DNA of 38,424 bases from Victivallis vadensis (GCA_945883775.1 CAMCYG010000009.1:1-38424), one strand, 5' to 3'; shown: positions 25,631-35,267, counted from the first letter of the stretch. Notes: generated by a model from the letters alone, not told the origin. Program-made: numbers and translations.

Positions 25631-26380
25631 ATGGAATATGCTATTGAAACAAGGCAGATAGGCATCGTCTTCCCTTCTTCCGGCGGGGCGGTGCAGGCAC
25701 TGAACAATATAAACCTGAAGGTTGAGTCAGGCAGTGTATTCGGGTTCATCGGACCTAATGGAGCAGGCAAGACCACTGCCATGCAGATCCTCCTTGGATT
25801 TATTGAGGCTACCAGAGGCGAGGCTTTCATTTTTGGCACTGATGTAAGGAAGTCCATAGCAAGGCAGAACATAGGATATCTCCAGGAGCATCCCGATACA
25901 TACAGATTTCTGACAGGCATTGAGCTTCTCAATCTCACAGGGCGTCTGTTTGGATTAGGCGGCCATGAACTGAAAGAAAGGATCAACCAACTGCTGGACC
26001 GTCTGGAGTTAAGCACTGAAGCAGCTGGAAGGCGCATAGGAACTTATTCACGTGGAATGATGCAGAGAATCTGCCTGGCTCAGGCACTGATAAATGACCC
26101 TGCACTGCTGATACTGGACGAACCCACCGGCGGCTTGGATCCCATTGGACGCTTGGCCATACGAGAACTCATCAAAAGCCTGAAAGAAGAAAAAAAGACT
26201 GTATTCTTCTCCAGCCATGAACTGTCAGAGGTAGAGTTGATCTGCGACAGAATAGCCATCATCTCGCATGGGAAAATAATATCTGAAGGCCTGACCAACG
26301 ACATCCTCGGGAAAGGCATAAATCTTGAGAAATATTTCATGGACATGATAAGCCTGGAAGAAAGAGCCGGGAAGAAATGA
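25631..26380 (+). CDS. ABC transporter ATP-binding protein
   Basis: The 249-aa product is the cytoplasmic ATPase of an ABC-2-type exporter. Walker A is GPNGAGKTT (about residues 46-54), the Q loop is in IGYLQEHPD, the signature is a variant YSRGMMQRI instead of LSGGQ, Walker B is LLILDEPTGGLD, and the switch histidine is in FFSSHELSE. The C-terminal tail is short (EKYFMDMISLEE). The stop overlaps the start of the permease gene (ATGA), so the two are translated together. Substrate not evident. Confidence 0.94.
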   Translation: MEYAIETRQIGIVFPSSGGAVQALNNINLKVESGSVFGFIGPNGAGKTTAMQILLGFIEATRGEAFIFGTDVRKSIARQNIGYLQEHPDTYRFLTGIELLNLTGRLFGLGGHELKERINQLLDRLELSTEAAGRRIGTYSRGMMQRICLAQALINDPALLILDEPTGGLDPIGRLAIRELIKSLKEEKKTVFFSSHELSEVELICDRIAIISHGKIISEGLTNDILGKGINLEKYFMDMISLEERAGKK

Positions 26381-27165
26381 ACAGGATAACAGTCATTGCT
26401 TATATACTTCTGCTTAACCTGATACGACGCAAGGATCTATATGTCCTGATCATTCTTGCGGCAACGATGCTAATCACCCTGACATCATTCAACATCTTCG
26501 GCCTTGGCGGAGCATCCAGGTATATAGCCGACATAGGCCTTATGATGACATGGTTATTCTCTTGGATATTGTCCATTACCATAACGGCCAGAGAGCTGCC
26601 GGGAGAGGAAAACAGAGGGACCATCCTGAACATTCTCGCAAAGCCCGTATCGAGATTCGAGCTTATATGCGGAAAATGGCTTGGCGCCTGGACTGTCACA
26701 TGTATTGCTACCGCTGCGTTCTACATGCTGGTAACGGTAGTCATTGCCGCCAAAGGAGACGCGCTTCAGACCCCCACCCTTCTTCAATGCTTCTTCCTTC
26801 ACTCCGTATCAAATGCAGTGATAATATCACTTGCCCTAGCACTATCCACAAGACTGAACAGCGACGCGGCATCTACATTATCATTTATTCTCAGCGCAAC
26901 ATCATTTCTGGTTGTCCCAAGAATACCGGGATTCCTGGCTTCGGAGTCCGGCATAAGGGCAGACCTCCTGCTGATGGTTTATAACTTACTGCCGCACCTT
27001 GAAGTATTCGACATCCGAATGAGAGTAATCCACGATTTTGGTCCTATCAGCGCGCTACTGCTGTTTAAATCGGCAGCCTACGGAGCTGCGATTACGTCTT
27101 TATTCATCTTCCTCGCATTTCTGTCATACAGGAACAAGCGATTCAGCAGGGCTCAGCTTGATTAG
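26377..27165 (+). CDS. ABC-2 type permease
   Basis: The 262-aa membrane protein has about six hydrophobic helices: near residues 18-40, 50-70, 107-130, 142-162, 168-185 and 230-252. It has the ABC-2 trait of a loop after helix 2 (ITARELPGEENRGTILNILAKPVSRFELICGKWLGAW). It pairs with the ATPase encoded just before it. The TPR protein gene follows after 6 nt, so this transporter heads the run that leads to the ExeA- and GspB-like genes. Confidence 0.9.
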   Translation: MNRITVIAYILLLNLIRRKDLYVLIILAATMLITLTSFNIFGLGGASRYIADIGLMMTWLFSWILSITITARELPGEENRGTILNILAKPVSRFELICGKWLGAWTVTCIATAAFYMLVTVVIAAKGDALQTPTLLQCFFLHSVSNAVIISLALALSTRLNSDAASTLSFILSATSFLVVPRIPGFLASESGIRADLLLMVYNLLPHLEVFDIRMRVIHDFGPISALLLFKSAAYGAAITSLFIFLAFLSYRNKRFSRAQLD

Positions 27166-27171
27166 TAATAC

Positions 27172-28044
27172 ATGACAAACGTGCATAAGAACGAATGGAT
27201 GGTTGCGTTACCTGCAGTAATGCTGGTTCTGCTGTATTTTAATCTGTCCTGCCTTCTGATGTCTGACAGGGCATCTGTAGTGCAAGGGACAGGCGACGTG
27301 ATAGACGCCTTTCTCAGTGAGGCCAGACTGGCTTTCAGCGGCAAAATGTACATGATCGCCGACCTGTATTTTCATAAAGGAGCAGGCCGTCAGGAAAAAG
27401 AGGGATTTACGGGTGGATTCTTCCAGCAACTGGCCAAGAATCTTAATGCCAAAGGGCACTTCCATCTTTCTGGCAAACAAATCGACGAGATTATGCCCTG
27501 GCTGTGGCTGGGCACTAAAATGGACCCGGGCAATGAGGATCTATTCATTACTGCTGCATTCTGGCTGGCTCAGGAAGGCGAACGACCCGATCTTGCGCTC
27601 AATCTGTTGAAACAGGCCCGCTACTCCAATCCCCATTCATATAAGCTGTTTATCCAGGAAGGCAGGATCCATCTAAAACTCGGCGACAAGACAAAGGCCG
27701 CTTCCGCATTCGACCTTGGTATCGCATTCTGGCCAGGAAAAGACAGCCCGAACACCGAGGAAACAAAGCACGATCTTTCTGAACTTCTAATGTATCGCGG
27801 CCTTTTATATGAAGAAACAGGAAACATTGCACCTGCCATAAAATGCTTCAAAGGAACACTTCTGCTAAAGCCTCAATGGGTCCATCTCAACGCTAGAATT
27901 GCGACGCTGGAACAAGGACTTCCACCTTCCAGCTTGGCAGGAAGCATCTTGAGTGATACATTACAAGATTGGGAAAGAAAGATACGCTATGAGTCATGCA
28001 CAGAGTGTGACCACGCAGACGAGCATAATCATAGACAGGAATAA
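27172..28044 (+). CDS. Membrane-anchored TPR protein
   Basis: The product (290 aa) has one N-terminal membrane helix (MVALPAVMLVLLYFNLSCLLM) and then an outward-facing helical region with tetratricopeptide repeats, clearest in LALNLLKQARYSNPHSYKLFIQEGRIHLKLGDKTKAASAF and LYEETGNIAPAIKCFKGTLLLKP. The tail is cysteine/histidine-rich (SCTECDHADEHNHRQE), possibly metal-binding. There is no clear ribosome binding site. It lies 6 nt after the permease and 12 nt before the ExeA-like gene, and is probably a scaffold of the same complex. Confidence 0.82.
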   Translation: MTNVHKNEWMVALPAVMLVLLYFNLSCLLMSDRASVVQGTGDVIDAFLSEARLAFSGKMYMIADLYFHKGAGRQEKEGFTGGFFQQLAKNLNAKGHFHLSGKQIDEIMPWLWLGTKMDPGNEDLFITAAFWLAQEGERPDLALNLLKQARYSNPHSYKLFIQEGRIHLKLGDKTKAASAFDLGIAFWPGKDSPNTEETKHDLSELLMYRGLLYEETGNIAPAIKCFKGTLLLKPQWVHLNARIATLEQGLPPSSLAGSILSDTLQDWERKIRYESCTECDHADEHNHRQE

Positions 28045-28056
28045 AGGATCTGAGAG

Positions 28057-28866
28057 ATGTATTTGGAATTTTATGGATTGAAAGAGTTTCCTTTCAATAT
28101 AACGCCTGACCCGCGCTTCCTATACCTCTCCCCTTATCACAAGGAAGCTTACGACCACGTAATGTACGGAATAAAGGCACGCAAGGGTTTCATCGAGCTC
28201 ACAGGAGAAGTCGGGTCCGGCAAAACCACTTTATGCAGGGCAGTCCTTGCCAATCTGGACAACACGGTAGAGACGGCGCTCATACTAAACCCGTCCCTAA
28301 CGGAAACTCAGCTGCTTAGAGCCATGCTTAATGACTTCGGCCTGGACCCCAAGGGCAAAGACAGACTTGACTACATTGAAATACTGAACGATTTTCTGCT
28401 CGCGAAAAGCCAGCAGGGAATCAACGTGGCCCTTCTCATCGATGAGGCACAAAACCTATCCCCGCAAGTCATGGAACAGATAAGACTGCTTTCAAATCTT
28501 GAGACGGACCAGCAGAAGCTCATTCAGATAGTGCTATGCGGGCAGCCGGAACTTCAGAAACGGCTTGCTCGGCCTGATTTGCGACAATTAAGACAGAGGA
28601 TCACGGTGCGTTATCACATTCGACCGTTGACATTTGAAGACACGATGATGTATATAAGGCACAGACTTTGGGTGGCCGGCAACAACGGTAATTTGACATT
28701 CGATCAGCCAGCCTTTAAGGAAGTGCACAGATACTCCAAGGGCGGGCCAAGAGTGATAAACGCGATTTGTGACATAGCGCTTCTGGCCGGTTACGTTGAT
28801 AAAAAACATGCTATTGATGCAAGATGCATCAGGAAAGCAATTGAACAGCTGGAGGGAATACAATGA
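28057..28866 (+). CDS. ExeA/GspA-like AAA ATPase
   Basis: The product (269 aa) is an AAA-type ATPase of the ExeA family, whose members help build secretin or pilus channels through peptidoglycan or serve exosortase systems. The family start MYLEFYGLKEFPFNITPDPRF is intact; Walker A is GEVGSGKTT (50-58), Walker B is ALLIDEAQN (D129/E130), sensor 1 is near IVLCGQPEL and an arginine finger is likely in LRQRITVRYHI. It lacks the membrane helix and peptidoglycan-binding C-terminus of full ExeA. Its stop overlaps the next gene (ATGA). Confidence 0.92.
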   Translation: MYLEFYGLKEFPFNITPDPRFLYLSPYHKEAYDHVMYGIKARKGFIELTGEVGSGKTTLCRAVLANLDNTVETALILNPSLTETQLLRAMLNDFGLDPKGKDRLDYIEILNDFLLAKSQQGINVALLIDEAQNLSPQVMEQIRLLSNLETDQQKLIQIVLCGQPELQKRLARPDLRQLRQRITVRYHIRPLTFEDTMMYIRHRLWVAGNNGNLTFDQPAFKEVHRYSKGGPRVINAICDIALLAGYVDKKHAIDARCIRKAIEQLEGIQ

Positions 28867-29639
28867 GTCTTATTCAGGATGCTTTGAGAAGACAACAAGA
28901 AGAAGCAGGAAGCAGCAAACCAACGCCGCCAGTTATTCCACCCCAGACGGTTACACCGCCTCCACCGGTTATTCCCCCGCAGGCAGAATCACCTGCACCA
29001 GCAGCACCGACCCTAGGACTTAAAAAGAATGCTGAAAGCCCAAAGGCAGACACAGCAAATCAGCCGCCTGCAGGAGGAACAAGTCAACCGCCGCCAATCC
29101 CTCTGGAGAAAGCAGGCAATGGCGGAAAGAACAAGAAAATCATAATTATAGCAGCGGCAGCCTTGTTACTTATCGCTGCAGCGGCAGGCGCAGCGTTCTT
29201 CTTCATGTCAGACAACACCAAAACACAGCCGACAGAGACACAAAAAGAAACGGCTAAGCCGGAACCCGCGCCAGCGCCCACACCCGCTGCCCAGCAGGTT
29301 GTCACCCCGACTACAGACACCATTCCTACCGCGACACAAACTGCTGAAACGGTCATTGAACCTTCACCTGCTATTCAGCCTGAAACAGAAAAACCGGCCA
29401 AAATTGCAAATAATACGGCACCTGTTGCTCAGGAACCGAAACCTATCGTATGGCCACTACTTTCGGTTTCTGGAATTGTTGGCAAAGGATCAAAAGGTTC
29501 AGTAATCATTAACGGTGAAATTCTGGGTGTCGGCGAAGAGACTCAGGGTGTGAAAATCAAAGAAATCAGGCCAAATGGCGCCATTCTGGAATATCAAGGC
29601 GAAAGCAAATTCGTTAAAGTAGGCGGATCGTCGGAATAG
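28863..29639 (+). CDS. GspB-like membrane protein
   Basis: The product (258 aa) starts with MSLIQDALRRQQEE, the hallmark of GspB/ExeB proteins. A proline-rich cytoplasmic part follows, then one membrane helix (about residues 92-116, IIIIAAAALLLIAAAAGAAFF), a long proline/threonine-rich periplasmic linker, and a small C-terminal domain (WPLLSVSGIVGKGSKGSVIINGE to the end), like the GspB/PilP-type beta domain. GspA and GspB work together to place the type II secretin; here the ExeA-like gene overlaps this one, supporting a GspAB pair. GGAGGG precedes the ATG. Confidence 0.85.
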   Translation: MSLIQDALRRQQEEAGSSKPTPPVIPPQTVTPPPPVIPPQAESPAPAAPTLGLKKNAESPKADTANQPPAGGTSQPPPIPLEKAGNGGKNKKIIIIAAAALLLIAAAAGAAFFFMSDNTKTQPTETQKETAKPEPAPAPTPAAQQVVTPTTDTIPTATQTAETVIEPSPAIQPETEKPAKIANNTAPVAQEPKPIVWPLLSVSGIVGKGSKGSVIINGEILGVGEETQGVKIKEIRPNGAILEYQGESKFVKVGGSSE

Positions 29640-29688
29640 TTCGACCCGATACGACAAGACAAGTTCACTCAGACATCCCACTACTTAC

Positions 29689-30591
29689 TTAAGCTTTCGC
29701 TTCAGCGGCTGCCTCGGCTGCCGCAGCTGCTTTTTCAATCAAAACCTCACCGTATTTAGCCACCGTACGGTCGAATTCTGAAGGATATGTGATATAGAAA
29801 CTGCATCTTCTTTTCGCCAGCGTCTCAACATCTTTCTGCAACTGCTTATCGAATGGATTCATTACTGTCACCAGCAGAGTTTTTCCGACCGATTCGAACG
29901 CAAAAGCCCCTCGTTTTATACAAAAATCCAGAGGAAGCAGATTGGCAGTATTAAACTGGAACTCAAAGCAGGCCAGCGACACGAACGGGGTCTTACATTG
30001 ACGAGACAAATAAGCGATTATCCGGTCAATCCCCTTAAAACCTCGGGACTCCAATACATGTAAAACTGATATTGTAACATTGCTGTCACTGGCAGACATC
30101 TCGGTCAAATCCTGCACCACGCTTGCATACTCTTCCTGAGTCAGCTCATTAGCCTCCATCAGGCTCCAAGTAAAAGAAAGTTCATCCGCCATATTGAAAG
30201 TCATTCTGACGTTGGCGGCCTGCTTTTCCTGCGCGATTCTGACCTGTGCTCCTGTCGCAACCGAATCTCCCACGTGCTGTTTGGAGGAGCCAGAAGATTC
30301 CAGCCTCTTTATGAGATCCTTTGTACGCTTATCGTCTGGAGCCATAACCCCCAGCTTTTCAATGATCGCGGAAGCTCCCCCATTATCACCATCATCAATA
30401 AGCACATTGCCGAGCCTTATGAGGTAATCTACTGACTTTGTATGGTCACCTATCTGCTCGTAAGCATGAGAAAGTGCCTCCAAAGAAACCCGGTCATTCG
30501 GCATCGCTTCAAGCATCTGCTCAAAGGCGCTTATAGCGTTCCAAAGCTCTGTTTCGAGATTTTTCTTATCTTTTTCAGATGTTGCAGACAT
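29689..30591 (-). CDS. Stand-alone TPR plus GspE-N (MshEN)-like protein
   Basis: The product (300 aa) is soluble. The first 100 residues are two or three TPR-like helix pairs (NAISAFEQMLEAMPNDRVSLEALSHAYEQIGD). Residues about 165-280 resemble the N-terminal MshEN/GSPII_E_N domain of type II and pilus ATPases: FKGIDRIIAYLSRQCKTPFVSL, NLLPLDFCIKRGAFAFESVGKTLLVTVMNPFD, then YITYPSEFDRTVAKYG. The end is an alanine/glutamate-rich tail. MshEN domains can bind cyclic di-GMP in some ATPases; whether this one does is unknown. It is transcribed away from gspE across 132 nt. AGAGGA precedes the ATG. It could regulate pilus assembly. Confidence 0.8.
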   Translation of the reverse strand: MSATSEKDKKNLETELWNAISAFEQMLEAMPNDRVSLEALSHAYEQIGDHTKSVDYLIRLGNVLIDDGDNGGASAIIEKLGVMAPDDKRTKDLIKRLESSGSSKQHVGDSVATGAQVRIAQEKQAANVRMTFNMADELSFTWSLMEANELTQEEYASVVQDLTEMSASDSNVTISVLHVLESRGFKGIDRIIAYLSRQCKTPFVSLACFEFQFNTANLLPLDFCIKRGAFAFESVGKTLLVTVMNPFDKQLQKDVETLAKRRCSFYITYPSEFDRTVAKYGEVLIEKAAAAAEAAAEAKA

Positions 30592-30723
30592 GTATCATTC
30601 CTCTCGATTCTTACCGGCATTAGGGTAAGACGCGACGACACTACTGTCAACTAATAAAATATTTACATGGTTGCAAAACACTACTTCTTTTAGTAAGTTC
30701 ACCTCACAAAGAAGGATTATATT

Positions 30724-32427
30724 ATGGCGAAGAAACCAGTCAGCAAGATTTCCGAGATTCTTTTAAGGAACGGTGTTATAGACCAGGCAACATTGACCTC
30801 AGCCGAAGAGGAGTCAATGAACCTTAAGATGAGACTCGAGAAGTACCTCATAGAGAAGAAGCTTGTAAGAGGTGAAGATCTGACCATAGCGCTTTCAGAA
30901 TACCTGAAAATGCCACCAATGACGGTAGCTCATTTCACTCCGAATCAACAAGTTATCGATCTGCTCCCCAAGGAAGTACTCCAGAAAAGGCTTATAATAC
31001 CCATTGCCAGAGCAGGAAAGTCTCTCACTGTTGCTTTGGGCGATCCTTTCGACCAGATGGCAATTGAAGAAATAGCCAATCTGACCGGTTTGGAGATTAT
31101 CCCTACCGTTGGAGCGGAAATTGAGATTGCGGAGACACTGAACAAGATATTTGCCAAGTCAGCAACTGGTCTGGACATGGAAGACATCATGCGTGATGAC
31201 AGCGACGTTCAGATAGTCGAGGACGAAAAGAAAGACGAGAGCCTAGAAGAACAGTTGCAAAGTGCTGAAGGGGCCCCTGTCATCAGGATGGTGAATATGA
31301 TGCTGGTCGAGGCATTAAGAACCGGCGCATCAGACCTGCACATTGAACCCGAAGAGAAAAGCGTAAGGATAAGGTACCGCATCGACGGAAATCTTGTCGA
31401 ACGGCCAGGACCGCCAAAGAGCATGCAGAACGCTATCATCTCAAGAATCAAGATCATGTCTGACCTTGATATTGCGGAAAGACGTATGCCGCAGGATGGA
31501 CGCACCCATATCAAAGCCTTGGGCAAAGAAGTCGACTTGCGCGTCAGCCTCCTGCCCACAGTACACGGCGAAAAAGTCGTTATCAGAACATTGGACAAGA
31601 GTAAACTTCTTGGCGGAGTGGATAATCTTGGACTGGACGATGTGTCGCTGAAAGCCTTCAAATACGCTTTGAAACAGCCCAACGGCATCATACTTGTGAC
31701 GGGCCCCACAGGCTCAGGCAAGACAATGACTCTGTATTCCTGCCTGCAGGACCTCAACCAGGTTGATACCAATATCGTCACATGCGAAGATCCTGTCGAG
31801 TTTCAGATTCAAGGACTGAACCAGGTGCAGATTAAAGCCGATGTAGGACTGACATTCGCCGCGGCACTCCGGTCAATTCTGCGTCAGGATCCTGATATAA
31901 TACTTGTAGGAGAACTTCGCGATCAGGAGACCGGCCATATCGCCATAGAAGCCGCGCTTACCGGTCACCTTGTGCTTGGTACTCTTCACACCAACAGCGC
32001 CCCACAAGCTGTTACACGTCTTGTTGATATGGGCATAGAGCCTTTCATGCTTGGCTCGTCATTGATCCTGGCCCAGGCTCAGCGCTTGTACAGGAAACTC
32101 TGCACTGCTTGTAAGAAACCCTTTACTTACAAACCAGAAGTGCTGGAGGCAAGTCATGTTGATAGGAATTTCCTCGATGGATACAAGACATTCGGACCTG
32201 GCGGATGCCCACGGTGCTCAGGCGGATACAAAGGACGAGGCGCGGCAATGGAGGTCATGTTGGTTGCAGATGACCTGCGAGAAGCCATACTCAGCGGTAA
32301 GAACTCAACAGAAATTACTGCAATCGCCAGAAAGAATGGAATGCTTACCCTAAAGGAAGCGGGATTGCAGAGAGTGCGGGAAGGCATAACAAGCCTTGAG
32401 GGCGCGCTGGAAGTAACCGGAAGCTAA
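30724..32427 (+). CDS. pilB: Type II secretion/type IV pilus assembly ATPase GspE/PilB
   Basis: The product (567 aa) powers pilin or pseudopilin polymerisation from the cytoplasm. The N-terminal MshEN domain (about 1-150) has LPKEVLQKRLIIPIARAGKSLTVALGDP. The ATPase core has Walker A GPTGSGKT (about 326-333), the Asp box TCEDPVEFQIQGLNQVQI, Walker B DPDIILVGELRD, and the His box TGHLVLGTLHTN. A zinc knuckle is formed by CTAC (about 460) and CPRC (about 495). AAGGAT precedes the ATG. GspF follows after 41 nt. Which of the two systems it serves cannot be told from this protein alone; the pilin downstream favours a type IV pilus. Confidence 0.95.
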   Translation: MAKKPVSKISEILLRNGVIDQATLTSAEEESMNLKMRLEKYLIEKKLVRGEDLTIALSEYLKMPPMTVAHFTPNQQVIDLLPKEVLQKRLIIPIARAGKSLTVALGDPFDQMAIEEIANLTGLEIIPTVGAEIEIAETLNKIFAKSATGLDMEDIMRDDSDVQIVEDEKKDESLEEQLQSAEGAPVIRMVNMMLVEALRTGASDLHIEPEEKSVRIRYRIDGNLVERPGPPKSMQNAIISRIKIMSDLDIAERRMPQDGRTHIKALGKEVDLRVSLLPTVHGEKVVIRTLDKSKLLGGVDNLGLDDVSLKAFKYALKQPNGIILVTGPTGSGKTMTLYSCLQDLNQVDTNIVTCEDPVEFQIQGLNQVQIKADVGLTFAAALRSILRQDPDIILVGELRDQETGHIAIEAALTGHLVLGTLHTNSAPQAVTRLVDMGIEPFMLGSSLILAQAQRLYRKLCTACKKPFTYKPEVLEASHVDRNFLDGYKTFGPGGCPRCSGGYKGRGAAMEVMLVADDLREAILSGKNSTEITAIARKNGMLTLKEAGLQRVREGITSLEGALEVTGS

Positions 32428-32468
32428 TTTAATTATTGGTAAATGAGCGATAACAAGGAGCACTTAGA

Positions 32469-33641
32469 ATGAGCCCAGTCATAAAATCGGCATCCAGACC
32501 CACGGCAACGTCCCAGAAGTCACCACTAGCCGCCAACAATGCTGGCGCCGCGAAAAAAGGTCCGAACATCAAAGGGAACAAGATTCCCGGCGCAAGCAAA
32601 ATAGCAGGTGAACTGCTTCCAGGCTTTTCAAGACAGCTATCCGCTATGTTGTCTGCAGGTATGCCGATCGTTGCCTCGCTCGATGGACTGGAAGAACAGG
32701 CCGACAATCCTAATTTTAAGTATGTTATCCAGCAGATAAAAAAGAGCATTGAGAATGGTGCCGCATTCTCAGAAGCGTTGCGCCAATATCCTTCGGTGTT
32801 TGATGATCTTTACGCCAATATGGTGAAAGGTGGCGAAACCGGTGGACAGCTGGCAGAAACCATTAGCAGGCTTGCGGGCTTCCTTGAGGCAAGCGCCAAG
32901 TTAAAAAGGAAAGTCAAGTCTGCAATGATGTATCCTGTCATCGTGTTGTGCATTGCCATAACAATTGCGATAGGAATGATATTGTTTATTGTACCCGTCT
33001 TCGGTGAAATGTTCAAAGACTTTGGAGCAGCTCTACCCGCGCCAACACAATTCCTGCTCAATATGAGCGTCTGGATGAAGAAATGGGGAATTCTGGTGGT
33101 CATGGGTATAACTGGAGGCGTTATTCTATTTAAGAAATGGAAGGCAACCCCTGCCGGTGCTTATAAATTCGATGAAATGGTGCTGAATGCTCCTGTCTTC
33201 GGCGAACTCAACAAAAAAGTTGCGTCCGCCCGTTTTGCCAGAACATTCGGGCAGTTGATCAGAAGCGGCGTGCCGATATTAAGCGCTTTGGAAATCGTAT
33301 CCGGCGCAACAGGAAACAAAGTTGCAGGCAAAATAATTATGAATGCCAGAAGCGCTGTTGAGAAAGGCGAACCCCTTTCATCGGTAATGCTCACCCAGAA
33401 GGTGTTTCCCATAATGCTTGTACGCATGTTGCAGGCCGGAGAGAAAACCGGAAAAGTTGACGAAATGATGGATAGCATAGCAGACTTTTATGACGACGAA
33501 GTTGAGACAATGCTGGGCGGCTTGACATCCCTGCTTGAACCCCTTCTGATGGTATTTCTAGGCGTTATAATTGGCGGTATCGTAATGTGTATGTTCTTGC
33601 CTATATTCAAGATGGGCTCCGTTGTCGGTGGAAATAAGTAA
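32469..33641 (+). CDS. pilC: Inner-membrane platform protein GspF/PilC
   Basis: The product (390 aa) has two T2SSF domains. The first begins at LPGFSRQLSAMLSAGMPIVASLDGL (about residue 50) and the second at ARFARTFGQLIRSGVPILSALEIV (about 253). Membrane helices lie near 155-185, 205-225 and in the last 40 residues (LEPLLMVFLGVIIGGIVMCMFLPIF). PMLVRM..AGEKTGKVDEM is the usual second-domain mark. The lysine/alanine-rich start (about 45 residues) is longer than usual. AAGGAG precedes the ATG. It docks the GspE/PilB ATPase to the inner membrane. Confidence 0.94.
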   Translation: MSPVIKSASRPTATSQKSPLAANNAGAAKKGPNIKGNKIPGASKIAGELLPGFSRQLSAMLSAGMPIVASLDGLEEQADNPNFKYVIQQIKKSIENGAAFSEALRQYPSVFDDLYANMVKGGETGGQLAETISRLAGFLEASAKLKRKVKSAMMYPVIVLCIAITIAIGMILFIVPVFGEMFKDFGAALPAPTQFLLNMSVWMKKWGILVVMGITGGVILFKKWKATPAGAYKFDEMVLNAPVFGELNKKVASARFARTFGQLIRSGVPILSALEIVSGATGNKVAGKIIMNARSAVEKGEPLSSVMLTQKVFPIMLVRMLQAGEKTGKVDEMMDSIADFYDDEVETMLGGLTSLLEPLLMVFLGVIIGGIVMCMFLPIFKMGSVVGGNK

Positions 33642-33754
33642 AAAGCGAGCCAAAAGCTTTTTCTCGATTTTGACAATTATCGAAATTGAGAATATTTTCT
33701 TTGCTCAATCCTGCATAAAGGGCTATTATCCCGTATTCGCATATGGGGAAATAG

Positions 33755-35122
33755 ATGGCAAGCATTCTACTAGTTGATGATGAACAGAGCATTCTGAATG
33801 TCTTAAGCACCCTTCTAAGGGCCGAAGGATACCAGGTAACAGCTGCTTTAGGGGGCGAAAAGGCCAAAGAGATTCTGGCCCAGCAAGAGTTTGACCTGAT
33901 GCTATCTGATATCCGCATGTCTCCGGTAAACGGAATGGAATTATTGCGCCTCACCCATCAGGAATACCCAGGATTATCTGTAATAATGCTCACAGCCTAC
34001 GGCTCGATAGAAACTGCCGTAGAGGCCCTGAAATTGGGCGCTTTTGATTATATCACCAAGCCTTTCAAGGTCGACGAACTGATGATCACAGTTGAACGCG
34101 CACTCAAGTACGGTAAGGCTATTACCGAAAATGCTGAACTCAAAGTACAGCTTGGTTTGAAATATCAATTCGAAAATCTTATAGCCGAAAGCCCTGCAAT
34201 GAAAAACGTATGCGAAATGATCAAGCGGGTTGCCCCCACAAATACAACCGTATTAATTTATGGAGAAAGCGGAACGGGCAAGGAGGTCGTCGCCCGCTCA
34301 ATGCATAATTACAGCAAAAGAAGAGAAAAGAACTTTCTCGCGGTCAATTGTGCAGCACTTCCCGAGACCCTGTTGGAATCCGAAATGTTCGGCCATGAAA
34401 AGGGGGCTTTTACCGGCGCTACTGCCAGCAAAGAAGGCCTTTTCGAAGCAGCTAACGGCGGGACCATCCTGCTAGACGAAATCGGCTCAATGCCGTTAAG
34501 CATACAAGGCAAACTGCTTAGAGTCCTCCAAGAGAAAGAGATAAGAAGAGTCGGCAGCAATGAAAACATAAAGATTGATGTCAGGGTTCTTACGGCGACC
34601 AATAACAATCTTGAAACACTTATGAAGGAAGGCAAGTTTCGCGAAGACCTATTCTATCGTATTAGCGTAATCCCCATCGAGATAAAGCCTCTGCGGGAAC
34701 GAAAAGATGACATAATCCCGCTCGTATACCATTTCCTGAGAAAGGAGACACCCAAGGAGACCCAGCCTCCCACGCTGACCCCGGAGACATCTGCCATCTT
34801 GGAGGCCTATTCCTGGCCAGGCAATGTACGTGAGCTAGAAAATGCTATGAAACATGCCATGACTTTCTGCCAAAATAGCACCATAACCAAGGATGTATTA
34901 CCTCCAAAAATAGCAGCAACTGATACAAGCACGCCAAACACTCCGCCCGCCGGCAGCATCGACCCTTATAAATGTAAGTCATTAAGAGCTTTTCTCAAAT
35001 CTAAGGAAAAGGATTACCTAAACCAAGTCCTATCACATTCGGCCGGTAATAAAGAAAATGCTGCTAAATCACTCAAGATCAGCCTTGCCACCTTATACAG
35101 AAAGCTACCAGAGGCAGAATAG
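33755..35122 (+). CDS. NtrC-family sigma54 response regulator (PilR-like)
   Basis: The product (455 aa) has three domains: a receiver with D52 (LMLSDIRM) and K102 (YITKPFK); a sigma54-activating AAA+ domain with Walker A GESGTGKE (170-177), the loop GAFTGA (217-222) that touches sigma54 and Walker B GGTILLDEIG; and a Fis-type helix-turn-helix at the end (NKENAAKSLKISLATLYRKL). It sits directly between gspF and a pilin gene that has a sigma54 promoter, the layout of PilR and pilA. The usual membrane kinase PilS is absent here, so its kinase must be elsewhere. Confidence 0.95.
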   Translation: MASILLVDDEQSILNVLSTLLRAEGYQVTAALGGEKAKEILAQQEFDLMLSDIRMSPVNGMELLRLTHQEYPGLSVIMLTAYGSIETAVEALKLGAFDYITKPFKVDELMITVERALKYGKAITENAELKVQLGLKYQFENLIAESPAMKNVCEMIKRVAPTNTTVLIYGESGTGKEVVARSMHNYSKRREKNFLAVNCAALPETLLESEMFGHEKGAFTGATASKEGLFEAANGGTILLDEIGSMPLSIQGKLLRVLQEKEIRRVGSNENIKIDVRVLTATNNNLETLMKEGKFREDLFYRISVIPIEIKPLRERKDDIIPLVYHFLRKETPKETQPPTLTPETSAILEAYSWPGNVRELENAMKHAMTFCQNSTITKDVLPPKIAATDTSTPNTPPAGSIDPYKCKSLRAFLKSKEKDYLNQVLSHSAGNKENAAKSLKISLATLYRKLPEAE

Positions 35123-35267
35123 ATGATATTTCTCGTTTACTATACCACATATGCATATTCTACAATATGAGAATAGAAGGCTCATAAAACAGCATAAACC
35201 GACATATCATGTGCAAAAAGAGCTCATTTACGTGATTTTTACAGGCATAAGCTCACTTGCAGCGAAT

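Noticed and set aside
30640-30660. Sigma70 promoter for the divergent GspE-N-like gene
   Set aside because: A minus-strand TTGACA is present, but the sequence 17 nt on (TACCCT) matches the -10 consensus poorly, so it was not listed.
31209-31781. Minus-strand frame of 190 codons over the GspE/PilB gene
   Set aside because: It is opposite the conserved ATPase core; its serine/leucine-rich product is typical of an antisense shadow.
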